Assembly: GCA_014529385.2 (NCBI GenBank)
Contig: CM043956.1
Span: forward strand, 84,867,721 to 84,931,720
Origin: Adiantum capillus-veneris
Taxonomy: Eukaryota; Streptophyta; Polypodiopsida; Polypodiales; Pteridaceae
Reading direction: 5' to 3'
DNA: 64,000 nt
Part shown: in pieces, positions 58,006 to 64,000 of the stretch
Layout: every line of letters begins with the position of its first letter
Numbering within the stretch: position 1 is the stretch's first letter
Notes under the pieces: model-generated
The model's input: only the letters and a program-made list of their open reading frames with translations
What the model was told of the DNA's origin: nothing
Databases searched by the model: none
Program-made: the position numbers and the translations under genes

Positions 58006-58384
58006 CTAAATCTAATCTAATATAACGTAAATCTAAATCTAGCGTAAATAAATGTAAATCTAACTAAAAATAAACCTAAATCTAATCTAATTTAACTTAA
58101 ATAAACCTAAATCTAATTTAACGTAATTCTACATCTAACCTAATCTTTAACGTCTTTTAGGATAGTTTCCTACGACATTATAACTCTCTTCTTCTTGTGT
58201 GTGTGCGCGTGTGTGGATGTGTGTGCCAATAAAAAGAGATAAATGGTATAACCTTTCTATCACCCATGCCAAGTATGATAGATTGGTTATGCCATTTCCC
58301 TCTTGAATAATAGGTCTTGAGTTCAACTCCTCGTCGGCTAGATCTTTAGGTCTTTTAATTTTAATTAGTTTCCTACGACGTTAA

Positions 58385-58611
58385 ATTAGTTTCTCTCTTT
58401 CTCTCTCAATGTGTGTGCGTTTTTTTGTTTATGCATGTTTTCTCTCTCAATGTGTGCGTTTTTTGTTTATGCATGTTCTCTCTCTCTTTTCCTCTCTCAA
58501 TGTGTGCGTTTTTTGTTTATGCATGCTCTCTCTCTCTCTCTTTTCCTCTCTCAATGTGTGTGTGCATTCTTTGTTTATGTATGTGTGTGTGCGTTTTTGT
58601 TTATGTTTGTA

Positions 58612-58673
<62 letters not shown>

Positions 58674-58677
58674 AACA

Positions 58678-58725
<48 letters not shown>

Positions 58726-58795
58726 GAGAGAGAAAGAGGGGAAGGGAACATGAGAGTGAGGAGAGGGAAGGAGCATACCTGGCTCTCCTTCCTCT

Positions 58796-58841
<46 letters not shown>

Positions 58842-58870
58842 AGAAGAAAGAGAGAGAGAGAGAGAGAGAG
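58385..58870. repeat. 50-base minisatellite with CT, GT and GA tracts (element C)
   Basis: Units begin near 58405, 58448, 58497 and 58551, followed by (TC)n, (TG)n and (GA)n tracts. The unit number and tract lengths differ from A and B. Confidence 0.9.
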
Positions 58871-58964
58871 AGGGAGAGCGTTACCTACTCCTTGCTTGAG
58901 GGCGCCGAAAAACTCAGATCTGAGAGCTGAGTTCTTGGGCGCTCTTTGTTATTTTTTTTAGCCC

Positions 58965-59090
58965 AGCCGGCGTTGCTATGAGCGTCGCAAATTTACTTGT
59001 AAATTTGCGACGCTCATAGCGATGCCGGGATTATTTTTTTTTTGAGCGTCGCTGTGTGAGCGTCCCTAATATGAATAGCCTCTTGTAGTG
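58965..59090. repeat. Right subterminal region of element C with perfect hairpin
   Basis: Arms of 17 bases (gagcgtcgcaaatttac) around two bases, followed by CGTCGC motifs and the terminus. Confidence 0.9.
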
Positions 59091-59305
59091 CTAGTCTCTA
59101 ATACATCATATGCATATGATGTCTATGAGGTCAAAATGAAGTTCTATTTCTACCCCAGGTGCCCCTTGATGTGTACAGCATACACATGTGTTCACAACAA
59201 AGTTTAGAGCTCAAACTTGTACAAAATCACTACTTTTTACGAAGGAACTTCCCAAAAAGAGTAAAATTCTCTAAATACTCAATCTATATGTCAAAATGAA
59301 ATAAA
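59091..59305. other. 215-base spacer, former flank of element C
   Basis: It does not belong to the CACTA sequence. It starts directly behind the terminus with CTA, the probable target duplication, and ends at the inversion breakpoint. It is probably part of the LTR element leader seen at 55220-56157, in the opposite direction. Confidence 0.65.
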
Positions 59306-62186
59306 CAAAAGGTTTTGCGACATTTTCCTCTGCTTCTTCCCATCAAGCATTTCTTTGAATGTAAGTCCATGGCCGCCCTAGCATCATGGCATGAGGAGAA
59401 TAAATCTTCGGATGGTGTGCTACGAATTCCTACAGATTGCGCAGCCTGGAAACATATAGATGGAACATGGTTGGATTTTGCCAGGGAAGCTCGAAATTTG
59501 CGCTTAGGCCTGGCTATGGATGGCATAAATCCATTTGGTCAAAGATCAACATCTTATAGTGTATGGACCGTTGTCATCGTCAACTACAACATTCCCCCGT
59601 GGTTAACTACGAAGAAGGGGCACCTATGGCTAAGCTTGATTGTGCCAGGGCGATATAAAGTGGAGAATATGGATGTGTATCTTCGTCCACTATTGGAAGA
59701 GCTACAACAATTGTGGATTGGCATAGAGGTGGTGGATATGAGCCGACACACAGGACGACGGAATGCTTTGATCAGAGGCATTCTAATGTGGACCATGCAT
59801 GACTATCCTGGGCTAACAGAATGCTCAGGTGATCTATTGACACTCCTCACTCAGACACTGTAAATCTTGTTTTTTCCCATAGTTGATCTATTATCATGTG
59901 TATACATGCAGGGCTTCAAACAAGCGGATACAGAGCATGTGTCACATGTGGACCTAGGCTGAATGCACGTAGGGCGCCCTCACTGAAGAAGCAAATCTAC
60001 GAAGGTCATCAAGCGTATCTTCCAGAGAATCATGTGTTACGCGATGGGTTTTTGGGAAGAGAGCCACCAAGGATGTCTGCACAAGCATGGTTAGAGCAGA
60101 AGGAGATGTGCGATGACGGACTGCCTCCAGGGATGAAGAGACTATCTCTATGGTACGAGTTACCATAATGGCCCCGACTCATGATCAATCACTTGCTCGA
60201 TCCAATGCACATATTCAAGAATGTGGGTAATACTATGGGACCATCTGACCGGCAAGAAAGATACTTTGGGAGCCAGAGTTGACCTTAGAAATGTGGATCG
60301 TATGGAGCAATATTGGCCGCAAACAGCATCTGATGGATCGATAAAACTCCCTAAAGCACCATGGATTTTCACAGGAGCCCAAGAACGCAGAGTAAAAGAG
60401 ACCATTCGATCTTTGCGGACCCCCACTGGCGTAATGCACTCACTCCGAGCGTGTTTTACTAAAGAAGGAAAGCTTACCGGTTTGAAGTCACACGATTGGC
60501 ATAAAATGTGTCAGGTACGTTCATAGTGGACTTTAATATCATTGCATAAAATGTGGAATTTAATATCATTGCTGCACATACTTTACAGTTTATTTTACCG
60601 GTTGCCATTGAGGGATGTTTGTCTCTCGACATCCGTAACACAATCTACAAACTTGCAAAGCTGGTGCAATGGATCTCACAAAAGGAGATGAACGTAGACT
60701 CCATACCATTCGCTAAACTAAATGCTGCGGAGCTTGTGTGCATGTTTGAGAAACATTTTCCTACTACCATGCTAACCATTCAGGTGCATCTTCTTGTTCA
60801 CATAGTTGATGAGGTGGAAATAGTTGTCACAGTTCATTCCAGATGGATGTTCTTCTTAGAACGTTTCATGAAAACGCTTAAGGGATATGTGCGTCAAAAG
60901 GCACGTCCGGAGGGTAGGATGGCAGAAGGTTGGTTGGTATCAGAGTCCCTAGTGTACATTGGAGAGTGGCTAGATGGATTTGATAAAGCCTGGGACACGC
61001 TATGGCGAACCATAGATGATGAGCGCATTTCTGGGATTGTCATGTGCAATCTCGGTGTTGAGAAAAAGATGACGGAAGATCTAGAGGCTAAAATCAACCG
61101 ATTTTGCATGCTTCACAATCCACTGATGCAAAAGTGGATTTCACAATATGAGGATGCAAAGCAAGAGCGACAAAGGGCACGAATCGAGTGGAGACGGGGA
61201 AGACGACCACCGATGCACTATCCGACGGGTCTGGAGAGCCTACCAACATTCATGAGCTTAAGATGGTTGCACAACCAATTGAAAGGCGCACAACAATGCG
61301 CTGACGAAGTGATTGAGGAAGAGTGGGAGTACTCTCGGGGTTGCGCGACCAAGGTAAGTTTGCAATGTATAACTAGCTAGTGACTTTATTTCTAAACGTT
61401 TGAACGGCCACTCATAATCTTTGTTTGTTGTAGTATAAGTCATACACAGCAGCATGGTGTAAAGGTCGACATTTTAGGGTGGAATAGATCGACAAAAAGC
61501 GTTTTACTCAAGATTGTGGAATCATTGAAAAATTTGAACAGTCTAGTCGACGACGTTCCTCTAATGCAGATCCTGTGGTGGCGGAACTCACTTACTTCGG
61601 CACGCTACAAGAGATTTTGAGGATCGATTACAGAGGATTTTTTGTCGACTTGTTCGACGTGCAATGGTTCAAGATAATCATGGAGGGTCGCAACGCTACT
61701 GTGCGTAGAGGAGAGTCTGGTTTTCTTGAGGTGGATTCTACTAAGAAATGGACTGACCTAAGAGATACTTTCGTACTACCCGAGCATTGTGAACAAGTAA
61801 GTATGTAAATAGTTAACATCCCCCTTTTACAAGTTATGTGCTTGAAAGCTCTCATGTAAGTTATGTGGCTCTGGCAGGTAATATTCCATCCTACAAAGTC
61901 TACATCAAACTGGTGGTACGTCATAGAGGTAGCCCCTCGTAGTGCAAGGACGTATGAAGGCTACCATGTGCCAATCCCAACGGCATCAATGGAGGAGATC
62001 AGAGAAGATGCTCAATCAGAAGCCGCTGCGGTGGTGCCAGGCGAGCATCAAGATGCTACTACTCTATATGGGGTGCATGCAGAGGAGCTACAAAATGAAA
62101 CAGAGGATATGTGTTTAAACGGAGAGCTCTATATAGATATAGGAAGTTATGCTGAGTTATGCGAGGATGAGAGAGAGATCTCTTAA
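59306..62186 (+). pseudogene. TNP2 of element C, remaining exons
   Basis: Exon 2 remainder 59306-59828 (523 bases), exon 3 59912-60514, exon 4 60589-61353, exon 5 61434-61796, exon 6 61878-62186. It has the TNP2 core (LAMDGINPFGQRSTSY), DUF4218 (EKHFPTTMLTIQVHLLVHI) and DUF4216 (YRGFFVDLFDVQWFKI). Defects are TAA at 60166-60168 (TAT in A), a 2-base loss near 60229 (exon 3 is 603 bases against 605), and TAG at 61485-61487 (CGA in B). C is the best guide to the complete intron-exon plan: six exons, 3315 coding bases. Confidence 0.9.
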
Positions 62187-62458
62187 AGCCACAAATATTG
62201 TATTTGAACAATTTTGCTCCGTGTTGTAAAAGCTCTGGCTCTCTAAGTACCTTCCATGGTGTATAACGCTCTTTTCTACTCGCGCTCACATCTTTTGATT
62301 GAAAATTCTGAGTTTTCGACTTGCCTCTTATATTAGTCAATTCATTGCATCATTGTATTTATATGCGTCATTACGTCATTGTATTTAATGGTCTTTGCGA
62401 CATTGTCTACTCTATTCATTCAATATTAAGTTTAAATAATCGTGTGTTTAATGCAGGT

Positions 62459-63675
62459 ATGGATGATGAGGAGTTTCTTTCTTCTTTGTCACCGCAGCAG
62501 AGACAGTGGTACGTGGAGCGTCATCGCTCTGGCGCATCATCGCGCGTCCCTCTCTTTCGGAGCATTCGCCGCGCTCCGAAGCTTCGCTCTAGTGGTGGCA
62601 GTGGCGGTTGTTGTGGGGATTCCGCCGCCGATGCCTCCACACCGCCTCATGTTCGACGAGGCTCTTTACCCTCCCCTTCTTTTCCCGCCCCCACACCAGC
62701 CACAGCATTGCCATCTACGCCAGGTTTTGCGCGGCTGACTGTTCCTAGCAGCTACACACCTCTACCTACTCCGCCAGGAACCACCCCACTCGACACTCCG
62801 CGCTTCGGGGCCCAGACGTCGGTGTAGACACCTTACGTCCGTACCCCCATCGACACGCCACTAGAGACCCTTGTCGGGACACCCAGGTTCACGCGTCACC
62901 GGCCAGAGGGCTTGCCTTACTCCGTCGACTTTCGCGGTGGCATCATCATGGATGATGACGGCAAGAAGGTGATCTCGCGCATGCGTGGTCTTTGCTCTCA
63001 GCTGTTTAGACACTACATACTAAACAAATGGAGTGAAGTACTTCATGATGAGTTTCCCGTTCCAACACGGGATCAACGCTTCAATGAAGACCTGATGAAG
63101 ATTCAAATGCGCGAATACTGCAAACACAAGCGTTCTGAAGTGCAAGAAGCAATCAAGCATGGGTGGAACAGGCCAGATTGGCTGGCCAAAGAAGATTGGA
63201 AGAATGCGAAGAAAGCAGCGCGCCAGAATCCCGACAAGTGGAAGCAACAAAAGGATGCAGCCATAGCGCGAGTAGAGGCAGGGAGCTCGCACCACTTTGG
63301 GAGCGGTGGATGGGCATCATTTGAGGCCGATTTTGTAAGTGTTTTTGCATTGCTCTTTATGTTCGATAGTTTAGGGTTTATGAGTTTTTTAATTCTAACA
63401 TAATGAAATCTTTGTATGTTTTGAGAGTGGTCGATGACAGGACGTGATCCCACACCGTACGAGTGCGAGTACGCAGGCGGGAAGGGCTTAAACGCCCTGA
63501 TGGACATTCTCAATTCTCGCGGCGGCATGGTTAGTATTAGGGTTTACTCTTTTCTATTTTTTGTATTGTTTTATAAATGTTGTTATATGTTTATACTTAC
63601 TAAAAGCTGTCTTATTGTCTTTTTTAGCAGAATCCGCCAGATACGCCGCTTGGACGCAATGAGACATCTGACTAG
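62459..63675 (+). pseudogene. Second CACTA gene of element C
   Basis: ATG 62459 (MDDEEFLSSLSPQQRQW), exon 1 to 63334, exon 2 63429-63530, exon 3 63631-63675. Two deletions in the Ser/Pro-rich part remove 60 bases together and leave a frameshifted stretch (LFRSIRRAPKLR) between them. A later 33-base in-frame deletion removes PSDLKNRVISI. TAG at 62825-62827 ends the frame early. The family domain (RPDWLAKEDWKNAKK) is still open downstream of the stop. Confidence 0.85.
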
Positions 63676-64000
63676 ACGACGTCAGTTTAGCTCTAGCTAG
63701 ATAGCATTAGTTTAGGGCATAGCTTATGTATCATGAGACGGATTTTATACGTCTTTTTGAACCATGTATATTATTACATTTGTCACTGCAGTTCATTTTG
63801 CCAATCAATTCTTTATGCCTATGATGTTGTACAATTGTCATTATTACATTTGCCAATCAATTCATTTTGCCTATGATGTGTACAATTGTCAATTTTACGC
63901 TTGTCAATTTTGCAAACAATGCGTCTTGTGGGTGACTATTTTGGGTCTATTATCTACCCTTGCACTTTTTTTAAAAAGTGAATCAAGTACAATATGGTTG

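Larger units (their letters stand above)
56158..59090 (-). mobile_element. CACTA element C, right half
   Basis: Starts inside TNP2 exon 2 and ends at the terminus CCTCTTGTAGTG (59090). It contains the N-terminal part of TNP2, the leader, the HIPP fragment, the 50-base minisatellite and the right subterminal repeats. The rest of the element lies inverted from 59306 on. Confidence 0.95.
59306..64000 (+). mobile_element. CACTA element C, left half, inverted and running out of the window
   Basis: Collinear with the complement of B from 36843 down to 33009. The window ends in the sequence matching B at 33009, so the terminus should be about 310 bases further on. It contains the rest of TNP2 and the second gene. 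Confidence 0.95.

Overview
This is nuclear DNA from a land plant with a large, repeat-rich genome. The evidence is plant-type CACTA (En/Spm) transposons with spliced TNP2 and second-ORF genes, Ty3/gypsy and Ty1/copia LTR elements, GT-AG introns, and a captured plant-only gene type (HIPP). I cannot name the species; a fern- or gymnosperm-like genome would fit, but that is only an impression. No intact ordinary host gene, rRNA, tRNA or CRISPR array was recognised.

Layout. 1-9620: a broken FCP1/NIF (HAD-type phosphatase) locus on the + strand. One unit of about 2.54 kb (an intron full of palindromic minisatellite plus one acidic exon) is present three times in tandem, followed by two FCP1-like coding pieces. 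9.6-25.5 kb: degraded repeats, namely a truncated LTR (11487-13341), a telomere-like tandem block, an old CACTA relic (14.6-16.3 kb), a dead Ty3/gypsy pol (17.2-19.6 kb), a 449-bp tandem duplication rich in GTAACTCG palindromes, and a solo copia-type LTR with a perfect target duplication.

25473-52993: a nest. A large non-autonomous LTR element (LTRs about 2 kb, two broken acidic ORFs) holds CACTA element A (30345-51450, duplication TAG) in its right LTR. Element A was then hit by CACTA element B of the same family (32700-39423, duplication TCT) and by a gag-only LTR retrotransposon (39900-46275). The outer element itself interrupts an old Ty3-type gag-protease remnant (52994-54200).

54.2-64 kb: an LTR with TATA box and primer-binding site, then CACTA element C, whose two halves face away from each other (56158-59090 and 59306 to the window end). 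The break lies inside TNP2 exon 2 and has lost no bases.

The three CACTA copies share one gene plan: a six-exon TNP2 transposase of about 1104 residues, a three-exon second protein of 371 residues, CGTCGC-rich subterminal repeats, and, upstream of TNP2 on the same strand, a captured fragment of a heavy-metal-associated isoprenylated plant protein (HIPP). No copy has a working TNP2: A has stops, a lost splice acceptor and two insertions; B has a 951-base deletion; C has stops, a frameshift and the inversion. Only B keeps an intact second gene. The HIPP capture and the base-perfect inversion are the most notable observations.
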